From Comamonadaceae bacterium (lineage in GTDB: Bacteria > Pseudomonadota > Gammaproteobacteria > Burkholderiales > Burkholderiaceae_C), in assembly GCA_947494405.1 (NCBI GenBank), contig CANLWQ010000050.1:1-10201 (forward strand): a DNA stretch of 10,201 nt, written 5' to 3'. Shown here one piece after another: positions 1 through 7,346 of this stretch; positions within the stretch are counted from its first letter, which is position 1, and each line of letters opens with the position of its first letter. The notes beneath the pieces are model-generated. The model worked only from the letters and a program-made list of their open reading frames with translations. It was not told the origin of the DNA and ran no database searches. The translations under genes were made by a program, and so were the position numbers.

Positions 1-1436
1 GACTGCCGCGCCGCGATACACCCATCGTGGTTTATGACAACGGCGAAGGCTTGGCTTTGCAGGCGATGCCGGTGCTAGAGCGCCTTGGCTATACCCAGTT
101 AAGCGTTTTGCAAAACGGGCTTGCGGGGTGGGCCGCAGCCGGTGGCGAGTTATTTCGAGACGTCAATGTGCCCAGCAAATCATTTGGCGAACTGGTGGAG
201 TCGCAACGCAAAACGCCTTCTTTTTCAGCCCATGAAGTCAAAGCTTTGCTCGACAGAAAGTCCGATGTGGTGGTGCTTGATGCGCGTCGTTTTGATGAAT
301 ACCAAACCATGAGCATTCCAGGCGCGATCAGCGTACCAGGGGGCGAATTGGTGCTTCGCGCACGTTCTCTCGCACCCAGTCCGACCACCCGCATCATCGT
401 CAACTGTGCCGGTCGCACGCGCAGCATCATTGGCGCGCAGTCCCTCATCAATTCAGGCATCCCCAATCCTGTGTGTGCTTTGCGCAATGGCACCATCGGT
501 TGGACCTTGGCTGGCCTGGACTTGGTCAAAGGTGCCAGTCAAAGCTTTGGCGATATCAGCGACAACGATCGCAGCAAAGCCGCAGCCTCTTCACTGGCTT
601 TGTTGTTTCGCGCAGGTGTTGCTCGGGTGGACGCGCCAACCGTCAAACAGTGGTTGTCTGAAACTCATAGAAACACCTATGTCTTCGATGTACGTACCCC
701 CGAAGAATTTGTCCAAGGCCATTGGCCAGGCGCTGTGAGCGCGCCAGGCGGCCAACTGGTGCAAGAAACCGACCACTTCATCGGTGTGCGCGGCGCAAGG
801 GTGGTGCTGTACGACGACGACGGTGTGCGAGCCAGCATGGCTGCCTCTTGGTTAGCCCAAATGGGTTGGGATGTCTCGGTGATGAAAGACTTGCGCGCCG
901 AAGACTTGCACAGCAAAGCCCATTTCTCTGAAGACGATCTGCCGCACACCCTCGCCCCTGTGGCCGTGGTGGACCCGCCCACACTCAAAACATGGCTGGC
1001 CAACCGCAGCAACCTGAGCATGGTGATTGATGTTGGCGACAGCGCCACCTATGTCAAACGCCATATTCCTGGTGCGTGGTGGTTGTTGCGTTCGCAACTT
1101 GCCCAAGACTTCAGCCGTGTTCACAAAGCCAATCGCTATGTACTCACCTGTGGCGACGGTCGCCTATCGCGCTATGCCGTGGCCCAACTGCAACCCTTGG
1201 TGCGTACTGGCGTGGAAGTGCTGTGGTTGCCTGGCGGCAATGCCGCTTGGCAAGCTGCGGGCTTCAGCACCCAACAGGGTGAATCGTATTTGGCAAGCCC
1301 GCGCATAGACAGATACCGTCGCCCCTACGAGGGCACGGATAACCCCGCGCTGGCCATGCAAGCCTATCTAGACTGGGAATACGGATTGGTTGAGCAATTG
1401 AAGCGCGACGGTACGCACCACTTCAAGGTTATTTGA
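1..1436 (+). CDS. Multi-domain rhodanese sulfurtransferase (5' end missing)
   Basis: The frame is open from base 3, so the gene begins before the window; 477 residues are visible. They form one partial and three full rhodanese-like domains, at about bases 3-150, 215-540, 618-900 and 965-1275, followed by a conserved-looking tail rich in Arg, Tyr and Trp. The catalytic Cys alternates: domain 1 has Asp (codon 36-38, in VYDNGEG), domain 2 has Cys (405-407, CAGRTR), domain 3 has Asp (813-815, YDDDGVR) and domain 4 has Cys (1149-1151, CGDGR). This looks like a duplicated thiosulfate-sulfurtransferase pair, each with an inactive domain before an active one. The family transfers sulfane sulfur through a Cys persulfide. 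I see no signal peptide, but the N-terminus is not visible. It sits 6 bases before modB and is probably cotranscribed. The physiological sulfur donor and acceptor are unknown. Confidence 0.9.
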   Translation, partial: LPRRDTPIVVYDNGEGLALQAMPVLERLGYTQLSVLQNGLAGWAAAGGELFRDVNVPSKSFGELVESQRKTPSFSAHEVKALLDRKSDVVVLDARRFDEYQTMSIPGAISVPGGELVLRARSLAPSPTTRIIVNCAGRTRSIIGAQSLINSGIPNPVCALRNGTIGWTLAGLDLVKGASQSFGDISDNDRSKAAASSLALLFRAGVARVDAPTVKQWLSETHRNTYVFDVRTPEEFVQGHWPGAVSAPGGQLVQETDHFIGVRGARVVLYDDDGVRASMAASWLAQMGWDVSVMKDLRAEDLHSKAHFSEDDLPHTLAPVAVVDPPTLKTWLANRSNLSMVIDVGDSATYVKRHIPGAWWLLRSQLAQDFSRVHKANRYVLTCGDGRLSRYAVAQLQPLVRTGVEVLWLPGGNAAWQAAGFSTQQGESYLASPRIDRYRRPYEGTDNPALAMQAYLDWEYGLVEQLKRDGTHHFKVI

Positions 1437-1442
1437 CGCCCC

Positions 1443-2132
1443 ATGGAAACCGCTTGGGTTGCGCTGGCACTCACCCTCAAAGTTGCTGGCTGGGCAACAG
1501 CTATTAACTTGGTGTTGGGGGTTGCTGTTGGCTACGCCTTGTCGCGTTGGCGTTTTGTGGGTCGCGATGTCATAGATGCCTTGCTGACACTCCCCATGGT
1601 CTTACCACCAACTGTTTTAGGTTACTACCTGTTGGTTGTGCTGGGGCGCCATGGTGCTGTGGGTCAATGGCTCAAAGAACATTTCGGTATTCAGCTTATT
1701 TTCACTTGGCAAGGCGCTGTGATTGCGGCGAGCATCGTGGCTTTTCCACTGGTGTTCAAGGCAGCGCGCGCCGCATTTGAAAACGTGGAACCCACTTTAG
1801 AGCAAGCCGCAAGGGTACTGGGCTTGAGTGAACTGGCGGTGTTTTTTCGCGTGACCTTGCCACTGGCTTGGCGCGGCATCATGTCTGGCAGCTTGCTGGC
1901 TTTTGCCCGTGCCACAGGCGAGTTTGGAGCGACATTGATGGTGGCCGGCAGCATTGCAGGAGAAACACAAACCCTGTCCATCGCGGTGTATGAGGCGGTG
2001 CAAGCAGGGCAAGACCAGACTGCCAACTTTCTGGTGCTGGTCACCTCTGTCAGTTGCATGGCCATACTGTTGGGCGCAGGCTATTTGGCACCCGGGCGTG
2101 TGGCAGGTCAGGCAAATCGAGGTTGGCGATGA
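1443..2132 (+). CDS. modB: Molybdate ABC transporter permease ModB
   Basis: This 229-residue inner-membrane protein is the normal length for ModB. It forms the channel through which molybdate passes from a periplasmic binding protein into the cytoplasm, driven by ModC. About five hydrophobic helices are visible. Family signatures are the LPMVLPPTVLGYYLL stretch (residues 50-64), the EAA-type loop that contacts the ATPase (about 120-140, with the Gly in ARVLG) and ATGEFGATLMVAG (157-169). The start is the first ATG, 6 bases after the rhodanese stop; no good ribosome binding site is visible, so translation may depend on the upstream gene. Its stop overlaps the modC start as ATGA. No modA is in the window; the gene before modB is the rhodanese. 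A sulfate or tungstate permease is the main alternative, but these motifs fit ModB best. Confidence 0.9.
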   Translation: METAWVALALTLKVAGWATAINLVLGVAVGYALSRWRFVGRDVIDALLTLPMVLPPTVLGYYLLVVLGRHGAVGQWLKEHFGIQLIFTWQGAVIAASIVAFPLVFKAARAAFENVEPTLEQAARVLGLSELAVFFRVTLPLAWRGIMSGSLLAFARATGEFGATLMVAGSIAGETQTLSIAVYEAVQAGQDQTANFLVLVTSVSCMAILLGAGYLAPGRVAGQANRGWR

Positions 2133-2812
2133 AGTGGCAAGTGCAGGTGCAACAGCGCTTAGGGCATAAAGCGTCTTGTTTCGAACTCGACATTGCGTTT
2201 CAAAGCGATGCACAACGATTGGTGCTGTTTGGCCCCTCGGGCGCGGGTAAAACCCAAACGCTCATGATGATGGCGGGTTTGAACAACCCCAGCCAAGGGC
2301 GGGTGGTTTTTCAAGACCAAGTTGTTTTTGACTCTCAGCAATCTGTGAATCTTGCGGCTCGCCAAAGAGGACTGGGTTATGTGTTCCAAGACTACGCCTT
2401 GTTTCCTCATTTGACGGTGCGTCAAAACATAGGCTTTGCCTTAAAGCAAGGTTTGCAAAACCCTAGCCTTGCGCTTGAGGATTCATCGGTGGCACATTGG
2501 ACGCAGTTGTTTCAGTTGCAAGCTGTGAGCGAGCTTTACCCCGAGCAACTCTCGGGTGGGCAGCGCCAGCGCACGGCCTTGGCCAGGGCGCTGGTGGCCA
2601 AACCACGCGCACTTTTACTGGATGAACCTTTTGCAGCCATGGACCGACCCTTGCGCCATCGCCTGCGCGAGGAGTTACTGCAACTTCAAAAGGAACTGGC
2701 TTTGCCTATGGTGCTTATCACCCATGATGAAGAGGACGTGAAAGCATTTGCTGAAGAAGTGATTCATATTCAACAAGGCAAAGTGGTCAGCGGCTCCAAC
2801 CCATACGTTTGA
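2129..2812 (+). CDS. modC: Molybdate ABC transporter ATP-binding protein ModC, short form
   Basis: This is the cytoplasmic ATPase that powers molybdate import with ModB. I chose the ATG at 2129, which overlaps the modB stop (ATGA), giving 227 residues; the open frame extends further upstream only inside modB. All ABC motifs are present: Walker A GPSGAGKT (35-42), Q-loop Gln87, signature LSGGQRQR (141-148), Walker B ALLLDEP (161-167) with Glu166, D-loop, and H-loop His199 in ITHD. Only 27 residues follow the switch His, so the C-terminal Mop/TOBE oxyanion-binding domain of classical ModC (E. coli, about 350 residues) is absent. The loss is a natural end, not a visible frameshift. The last 26 bases overlap the convergent cytochrome b561 gene. 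It could serve a related oxyanion, but the adjacent permease favours molybdate. Confidence 0.88.
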   Translation: MKWQVQVQQRLGHKASCFELDIAFQSDAQRLVLFGPSGAGKTQTLMMMAGLNNPSQGRVVFQDQVVFDSQQSVNLAARQRGLGYVFQDYALFPHLTVRQNIGFALKQGLQNPSLALEDSSVAHWTQLFQLQAVSELYPEQLSGGQRQRTALARALVAKPRALLLDEPFAAMDRPLRHRLREELLQLQKELALPMVLITHDEEDVKAFAEEVIHIQQGKVVSGSNPYV

Positions 2813-3338
2813 GCAGCCCATCTCGCTTGACAAACTGATGCCATAAAGCGGCCAGCAGATGTAAGCCAATCAAGACCATTGTCACCACGCCGGTGATTTC
2901 ATGTACCTCGCTAAGGATTTCCTTGGCCTCAGGCCAAGGCTCCCACAATTTGGGTAACACCAAGCCAAAAAATTTGACTGGGTACTGCGAAAAATTAGAC
3001 CCTGCAAAACCTGAAATAGGCATGACCAGCATGCAGACATAAAGCAACCGGTGATTCAAGGTAGCCAATGCATTTTGAAAACTGCTGAGGTCCTTGGGCG
3101 GCAAGGGAACAGAATGCGTGAGTCGCCACCCCAGCCGCCACAAGATCAACAAACCCAAACATATGCCTATGGATTTGTGCAAGTTAAACCATTGCGCACG
3201 AAGACCAGGCGGGTCCTTAGGAATATCTTCCATCCACACACCCAAGCCCAGTTGGGAAATAAGACCCAAAGCCAAAACCCAATGCAGCACCACCAACATG
3301 CGGTCGTAATGCACAGGCGCAGTTGAATCGCTATTCAT
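2787..3338 (-). CDS. Cytochrome b561 family protein
   Basis: This 183-residue inner-membrane di-haem b protein of the prokaryotic CybB type typically passes electrons between the quinone pool and a periplasmic or membrane partner. Four helices are visible, at about residues 15-35, 53-73, 97-114 and 148-168. Candidate haem ligands are His19 (in LHW), His54 (LHKS), and His146 and His160, spaced 14 residues apart as in E. coli CybB. The ATG start is 30 bases after the upstream propeller gene, with only a weak GAAAG-like site before it, so the two are probably cotranscribed and the last genes of a unit beginning at the TonB receptor. The 3' end overlaps modC on the other strand by 26 bases. A role as electron acceptor for the nearby quinoprotein system is possible but inferred from position only. 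Confidence 0.9.
   Translation of the reverse strand: MNSDSTAPVHYDRMLVVLHWVLALGLISQLGLGVWMEDIPKDPPGLRAQWFNLHKSIGICLGLLILWRLGWRLTHSVPLPPKDLSSFQNALATLNHRLLYVCMLVMPISGFAGSNFSQYPVKFFGLVLPKLWEPWPEAKEILSEVHEITGVVTMVLIGLHLLAALWHQFVKRDGLLKRMGWSR
2921..2939. repeat. Nearly perfect palindrome inside the cytochrome b561 gene
   Basis: CCTTGGCCT and AGGCCAAGG form a perfect 9-base inverted repeat around one central C. As RNA it would fold as a 7-bp GC-rich stem with a 5-base loop. It encodes part of the Trp-Pro-Glu-Ala loop between the third and fourth helices. It lies about 110 bases past the modC stop, so it could stop or protect plus-strand read-through transcripts, but no T tract follows on either strand. 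Confidence 0.5.
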
Positions 3339-3368
3339 GACAGCTTTCGGTTGAACGAATTGTGAAGG

Positions 3369-4316
3369 CTATTGTGCAGCCACGCCCCAAGGCAATTTGC
3401 CTGTGGGAATTTCTTTGACCATTTTGCGGCTGGCCACATCCACCACACTCACAGAACCACTGCGACCTGAAGCGACATAAAGCTTTTGACCATCAGGCGA
3501 GAAACTCATGTTCCATGGGCGCTGACCAATGGCGATGTTTTCCACAACTTTGAAATTGGCGGTGTCCACCATGCTGACATTGGCGTCGCCGCCGTTGGTG
3601 GCAAAAACGAAGGCACCATCAGGCGAGACGATAACGCCAGCGGTGCGCTTGCCCACAGCTTGTTTACCCACCACTTTGCGCTCGGTCATGTCAATTGCCA
3701 CCAGCAAACTGGCAGACTCTACAGCCACATAAGCTTTTTTTCCATCGGGACTGAAGGCAATGCCTCGGGGACGCTCGCCAACTTTGATAGAACCCACTTG
3801 TTTGCGCTTTTCAAGATCCAACACATCGACTTGGTCGGCCTCTTCGGCAGACACCAGCATCAGCTTGCCATCAGGGCTGAAGACACCGTGCTCTGGGTTT
3901 TTACCCTGAACCACAATCTCGAACTCCAGCTTTAAGCGCTGTGTGTGTATAAAGCTCACGCTGTTGGAACCTTCATTGGCCACGCCCAGCCAATCGCCAT
4001 TGGGTGAGCAGTACACCGCTTCGGGAGACTCGCCGAGCGCCACCCTTTGCTCGATCACACCTTTAACGGGGTCTATTACCCACAGCTGTGCTTTGGTTTG
4101 TTCGGTGACATACAGTTTTTTGCTGCCCTTGCACACCGCAAGACCTCTCGGCTTGCCGCCTGTTTCTAAGGTGGAGATGACCGTGTCGCTAGCAACATCA
4201 ATCACCGAAATCGTTCCCGCACCCTCGTTGGTGGCGTAGGCGCGGGATTGAGCAGATGCTGCGAAAGAAGTCATCAGTGCAGCTACAACAACAATCGGAA
4301 ACACAAAATTCTTCAT
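3369..4316 (-). CDS. Periplasmic YVTN beta-propeller protein, PQQ-associated type (YncE-like)
   Basis: This 315-residue exported protein has a clear Sec signal peptide: Lys2, a hydrophobic stretch 4-18 and a cleavage site after ASA (residues 20-22). The rest is seven repeats of about 40 residues, each of the form [LA]YV(A/T)..., Gly/Ser-rich turn, V.VID, then G..P.G..F SPDG, as in YVTN/YncE propellers. A known family of seven-repeat propellers is associated with PQQ-dependent alcohol catabolism operons, and this protein fits it in length and architecture. It has no visible enzymatic residues and probably binds a ligand or partner. A strong ribosome binding site, GAAGGA, lies 5 bases before the ATG. 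In E. coli yncE is next to the PQQ receptor gene yncD, which parallels the arrangement here. The precise function is unproven. Confidence 0.88.
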   Translation of the reverse strand: MKNFVFPIVVVAALMTSFAASAQSRAYATNEGAGTISVIDVASDTVISTLETGGKPRGLAVCKGSKKLYVTEQTKAQLWVIDPVKGVIEQRVALGESPEAVYCSPNGDWLGVANEGSNSVSFIHTQRLKLEFEIVVQGKNPEHGVFSPDGKLMLVSAEEADQVDVLDLEKRKQVGSIKVGERPRGIAFSPDGKKAYVAVESASLLVAIDMTERKVVGKQAVGKRTAGVIVSPDGAFVFATNGGDANVSMVDTANFKVVENIAIGQRPWNMSFSPDGQKLYVASGRSGSVSVVDVASRKMVKEIPTGKLPWGVAAQ

Positions 4317-4337
4317 GACATTCCTTCAAAGAAAAAG

Positions 4338-4379
4338 CTGACTTTGCGAGCTTGATAGCAAAGCAGCTATCTTAGTCAG
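4338..4379 (-). terminator. Nested hairpin with T tract between receptor and propeller genes
   Basis: Two perfect inverted repeats are nested: an outer CTGACT (4338-4343) with AGTCAG (4374-4379), and an inner GATAGC (4354-4359) with GCTATC (4366-4371) around a 6-base loop. Read on the minus strand, the outer stem begins in the receptor stop codon region and is followed by CTTTTTC. It could be an intrinsic terminator or attenuator that lowers expression of the downstream propeller and cytochrome genes, or an mRNA processing or stability element. The unpaired bases between the stems make it weaker than a classical terminator. Confidence 0.45.
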
Positions 4380-6499
4380 AATGGCATGGTAGCTTGAATT
4401 CCCACCAACGCCGTCAGGGGCATAGCTGGCTCATAAAACTGCAAGCTGGCTTGATTCACAACCACGGAACCGACTGCTTTGCGCTCAAACAAGTTGTCGA
4501 CACCAACAAACGTGGTGGTGTTGACGGGCCCCCATTTGTATTTTTGTTGCGCGCGGATGTTGACCATGCTGTAGCCAGAGGCTTCTGCCGTGTTCAAGTC
4601 GTTGGCAAAAATCTTGTTACGCCCAACCAAATCTACAGCTAGCTCCATGCCGGGGGTAAAGCTACCAGCTTTGGTGGACTGCTCATTTTGAGTCCAAGTG
4701 AGGTTGGCAAATAACTGGCGCTGGGGAATGCCAGGAAGCGCATTGCCAGATTTGACGAAGGTGGCAGAGGTTGGAAATGTCCTGAATCTTTGCTCATATG
4801 TCACCGTCATCCAAGTGAATGACAGTTGAGTTCTCCAATGGGGATCGATGGCTTTTCGGAAAGCAAACTCAAAGCCATCTCGGTTGGTTTTTGATGCATT
4901 TTGAAAAGCGGTTTTTCCACTGCTTGAAAGTTTGGTGGTGATTTCGTTGTCAGTGTAAATATGAAAAATAGCAGCATCTAACTGCGTTGCGCTGTCGGGC
5001 TTCCATTTCAAGCCAACTTCTTGGTGATGACTTTTGGAGGCCAAAATGCTTGTATTGAATGTTTCCAACAGCGTTGTGCCAGTAGCGCCCGTGGTTGTAT
5101 AAGCAACTTCAGCCAGTGTTGGCGTTTCGAAACCGTTACCGACATTGACGTATAAATTCAATGCATCATTGGCGTGAAATGTCAAACCAAATACGGGTGA
5201 TGTGGCTTTGTAAGCGACTTCGCCAGATCCATCAGGACTGGCTACTGTAATGAAATTATCCTTGCTACTTAGAACCACTTTGCTGTTGCGTGCGCCTGTC
5301 GTGAAAGTCCATTTTTCGTCGAAGTGCCAATTCAATTGCGCAAAAAAGTCACGGTTCATTGCCTTGTTGAGCTCATTGCGTGTGTCCGCCCCAGTTTGCT
5401 CTCCATTGGCAGTAGCGCCTGCGCGCCTCAATTCTTTGGCTGAATCGAAATCCAGGCCAATCACCCAATCTATTCCTGTTCCATCAGCAAATGCTTTTTG
5501 TCCTTTGGCTTGTAAGCCCGTGCCGTAAAAGTTTCTGTTCAAGCCCGTCCAAGCTGGCGTGGCTTGGTACTGTAAATTTTGCCTGTCCCCGAAATAAACA
5601 CGGGCCATCAAACTCAGGTCTTTGTCTACTTGGTGGTCAATGACTGTTCCAAACTGATTTTGCGCCACTGACTTGCGGGTGCGTGTACTCTCTGCGTTGG
5701 TTCCCGCCTGCGATGCGTCTGCCTGATACTGAGCCAAAGTTAATCCCAAAGGGTCTTTGGCATAAGGCATGTCAAAAGAATTCAAAATTATGCGTGCCTT
5801 GGTGTCTTCTTTCACATCTACTGTCATCACGGTGTTGAGCTGTTTGCGCTGCGCTGCGCTGTTGACACGGTAGCCTTCAATGCCAAAGTTGCTGTAATCC
5901 GCCACTATGCCCACAGCGCCAGCACGACCGCTCGCTTGAATATTGGTTCGAGTCAAACCATAAGAGCCCGCAAAAATTTGTGTGCTGGCTTCAGGTGTTG
6001 CACCCGCTTCACGGGTAAAGGTTTGAATCACGCCGCCTGATGAATTGCCGTACAGCTGTGCCAAAGGACCGGTCAGCACTTCGATGCGCGCAGCAGATGT
6101 CAGGCTGGCGGTGGTTGCTTGGCCTTGTCCATCGGGGATGGTGGCAGGTATGCCATCCGTGATGAGACGAATGCCCCGCAAACCAAAAGGCGCGCGCGCA
6201 CCGAAACCGCGAATGGAGATTTGCACATCTTGTGCATAGTTATTTCTGTTAAGGGAGACCACGCCAGGCACACGACCCAAGGTATCTGACAAATTGATTT
6301 GTGCCCCAGAGCTTTTGATTGCGGCCTCGTCAATCACTTGAACCGAAGCAGGTGTATCGAATTGCCTTTGTTCAATCCTGCCGCCCTGCACTTTGACTTC
6401 TTCCAAAGTTTGCGCCCCTGACACACTGGCTCCAAGTAAAACACCCGACACTGTCAAAGTGCGTGTAACTGATGAATGAAAAGCATTGCGCAATAACAT
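4376..6499 (-). CDS. pqqU: TonB-dependent outer-membrane receptor, YncD/PqqU-like
   Basis: This is a TonB-dependent active importer in the outer membrane. I chose the ATG at 6499 (707 residues) because AGGA lies 6 bases before it and it gives a normal signal peptide ending near SGA-Q (29/30); an ATG 54 bases upstream lacks both. A TonB box candidate is EEVKV (33-37). The plug domain (about 45-163) contains NYAQD, SIRGFG, GIRL, DGIPAT and PDGQGQ, followed by a 22-strand-type barrel with VDNLF and GSVVVN near the end and a C-terminal Phe. These motifs match, from memory, E. coli YncD, shown to take up pyrroloquinoline quinone and renamed PqqU. Neighbours support this: a PQQ-associated propeller downstream and a quinoprotein dehydrogenase nearby. 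I see no Fur box upstream. A siderophore or lanthanophore receptor is the alternative; the symbol is tentative. Confidence 0.85.
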   Translation of the reverse strand: MLLRNAFHSSVTRTLTVSGVLLGASVSGAQTLEEVKVQGGRIEQRQFDTPASVQVIDEAAIKSSGAQINLSDTLGRVPGVVSLNRNNYAQDVQISIRGFGARAPFGLRGIRLITDGIPATIPDGQGQATTASLTSAARIEVLTGPLAQLYGNSSGGVIQTFTREAGATPEASTQIFAGSYGLTRTNIQASGRAGAVGIVADYSNFGIEGYRVNSAAQRKQLNTVMTVDVKEDTKARIILNSFDMPYAKDPLGLTLAQYQADASQAGTNAESTRTRKSVAQNQFGTVIDHQVDKDLSLMARVYFGDRQNLQYQATPAWTGLNRNFYGTGLQAKGQKAFADGTGIDWVIGLDFDSAKELRRAGATANGEQTGADTRNELNKAMNRDFFAQLNWHFDEKWTFTTGARNSKVVLSSKDNFITVASPDGSGEVAYKATSPVFGLTFHANDALNLYVNVGNGFETPTLAEVAYTTTGATGTTLLETFNTSILASKSHHQEVGLKWKPDSATQLDAAIFHIYTDNEITTKLSSSGKTAFQNASKTNRDGFEFAFRKAIDPHWRTQLSFTWMTVTYEQRFRTFPTSATFVKSGNALPGIPQRQLFANLTWTQNEQSTKAGSFTPGMELAVDLVGRNKIFANDLNTAEASGYSMVNIRAQQKYKWGPVNTTTFVGVDNLFERKAVGSVVVNQASLQFYEPAMPLTALVGIQATMPF

Positions 6500-6652
6500 G
6501 ACAAATCCTAGTGAATTTAAGCAAAGTGGGGCAGTGTATAAATACCCGGCCATTCAACCTAATTCCCTTTCCCATTGCCCTTCAACCGCCACCTAGATAT
6601 TTTCTGTAGACGCCTCAGTTATCATCCGCCCTCTTCTTACAAGGCAGTTCAC
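6500..6652. promoter_or_regulatory. Divergent promoter region
   Basis: This 153-base gap separates the minus-strand receptor gene from the plus-strand stator operon, so it must hold promoters for both. Towards the receptor, TATACA on the minus strand (6540-6535) is a possible -10 element, but I find no convincing -35, which suggests an activator. The receptor ribosome binding site AGGA lies at its left edge. I see no Fur-box-like or other obvious symmetrical operator. Confidence 0.5.
6575..6603 (+). promoter_or_regulatory. Candidate sigma-70 promoter of the stator operon
   Basis: TTGCCC (6575-6580) and TATTTT (6598-6603) are separated by exactly 17 bases, each matching four of six consensus positions. 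Transcription would begin near 6610, leaving a leader of about 40 bases before the TTG start at 6653. The same TTG at 6575 could be mistaken for a start codon of the downstream gene. Confidence 0.45.
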
Positions 6653-7333
6653 TTGAAGTCTTTTTTCCAAAGTTTGAAAAATAAAAACCCGCATTGGGAA
6701 GTTGAACCACTGTGGTTTGAGTGGCTGGTGCTGGTGGGTTTGTTTGTCTTTGCCACTTGGTTGCTGGGCATTCAAGGGGTGTGGCATTTGCTGCTGAGCT
6801 CAGACCCCACTGGCATCACCCTGATCATCATCATCATCTTCGCTGTTGCCACCCTGTGGTGCGGTGTTCGCTCACGCGAGTTGGCTCGCCAAAGAGATTT
6901 GCTCTCTATGGCCACTGCCGGTGATGTACAGCGCATGATTCAAGCAGAAGGCTGGGCGGGTGAATATTGGAATGCTTTGGCCTTGAACCCGCAAGACAGC
7001 GGCGCCCCACTCGACCTTCTCATGGAACACACACACGGCGCACACTCCACCGCGTGGTGGGTCAATGGTGTGCAACTCAAGCTTGGTCTTTTGGGTAAGG
7101 TGATTGGCTTTTCAGTCTTGGCCATGCAAATTGGTCAGATCCAAAGCTTTGACCCGTCGCAAGCCCAAGACCTGCTGCGCAACCTCACCTCTGGCCTTGG
7201 CGTGGCACTGCTGACCACCATGGTGGGCTTGGTTGGCAATATTTTGCTTGGCCTGCAACTCACGCGGATGGACCGTTTTGCCGATGACTTGGTGGCGCAA
7301 GCCCAGCGCCACGGCATGCGCATTCCTCGCTGA
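6653..7333 (+). CDS. MotA/TolQ/ExbB-like proton channel (stator) protein
   Basis: I chose the TTG at 6653 (226 residues): AAGG (6641-6644) lies 8 bases before it, whereas the longer frame would start inside the putative promoter with no ribosome binding site. Four helices are predicted, at about 24-46, 54-71, 141-163 and 180-203, with a cytoplasmic loop of about 70 residues between the second and third, as in MotA/ExbB proteins. The channel signatures are GLLGKVIGF (145-153) and GLGVALLTTMVGL (181-193). In ExbB/TolQ the first motif usually reads GLxGTV; here the Thr is Lys149. The Thr pair 188-189 corresponds to the second conserved polar site. It is the inner-membrane ion-channel part of a proton-motive-force transducer, with the next gene as partner. 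What the motor drives is unknown. Confidence 0.8.
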   Translation: MKSFFQSLKNKNPHWEVEPLWFEWLVLVGLFVFATWLLGIQGVWHLLLSSDPTGITLIIIIIFAVATLWCGVRSRELARQRDLLSMATAGDVQRMIQAEGWAGEYWNALALNPQDSGAPLDLLMEHTHGAHSTAWWVNGVQLKLGLLGKVIGFSVLAMQIGQIQSFDPSQAQDLLRNLTSGLGVALLTTMVGLVGNILLGLQLTRMDRFADDLVAQAQRHGMRIPR

Positions 7334-7346
7334 ATACTGCGGCCCT

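Noticed and set aside
2054..2128. Extended modC N-terminus inside modB
   Set aside because: The ATGA overlap at 2129 gives the normal ABC N-terminal strand; the upstream codons are the modB C-terminus in another frame.
5846..5861. Three tandem GCGCT units in the receptor gene
   Set aside because: A short run inside a well-supported coding region, explained by the Ser-Ala-Ala-Gln-Arg codons; no sign of phase variation.
6500..6553. Receptor start at the ATG at 6553
   Set aside because: It would bury the signal peptide behind 18 extra residues, and it lacks the AGGA site that the 6499 ATG has.
6575..6652. Longer N-terminus of the stator protein from the TTG at 6575
   Set aside because: No ribosome binding site precedes it and the TTG fits a -35 element; the residues added (many His, Pro, Ser) do not look like a stator N-terminus.
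6500..6652. Fur box for iron control of the receptor
   Set aside because: No GATAATGAT-like repeats or similar symmetrical site found by eye on either strand.
6824..6838. (ATC)5 microsatellite in the stator gene
   Set aside because: It encodes five Ile in the second helix; slippage would stay in frame, so a switching role is unlikely.
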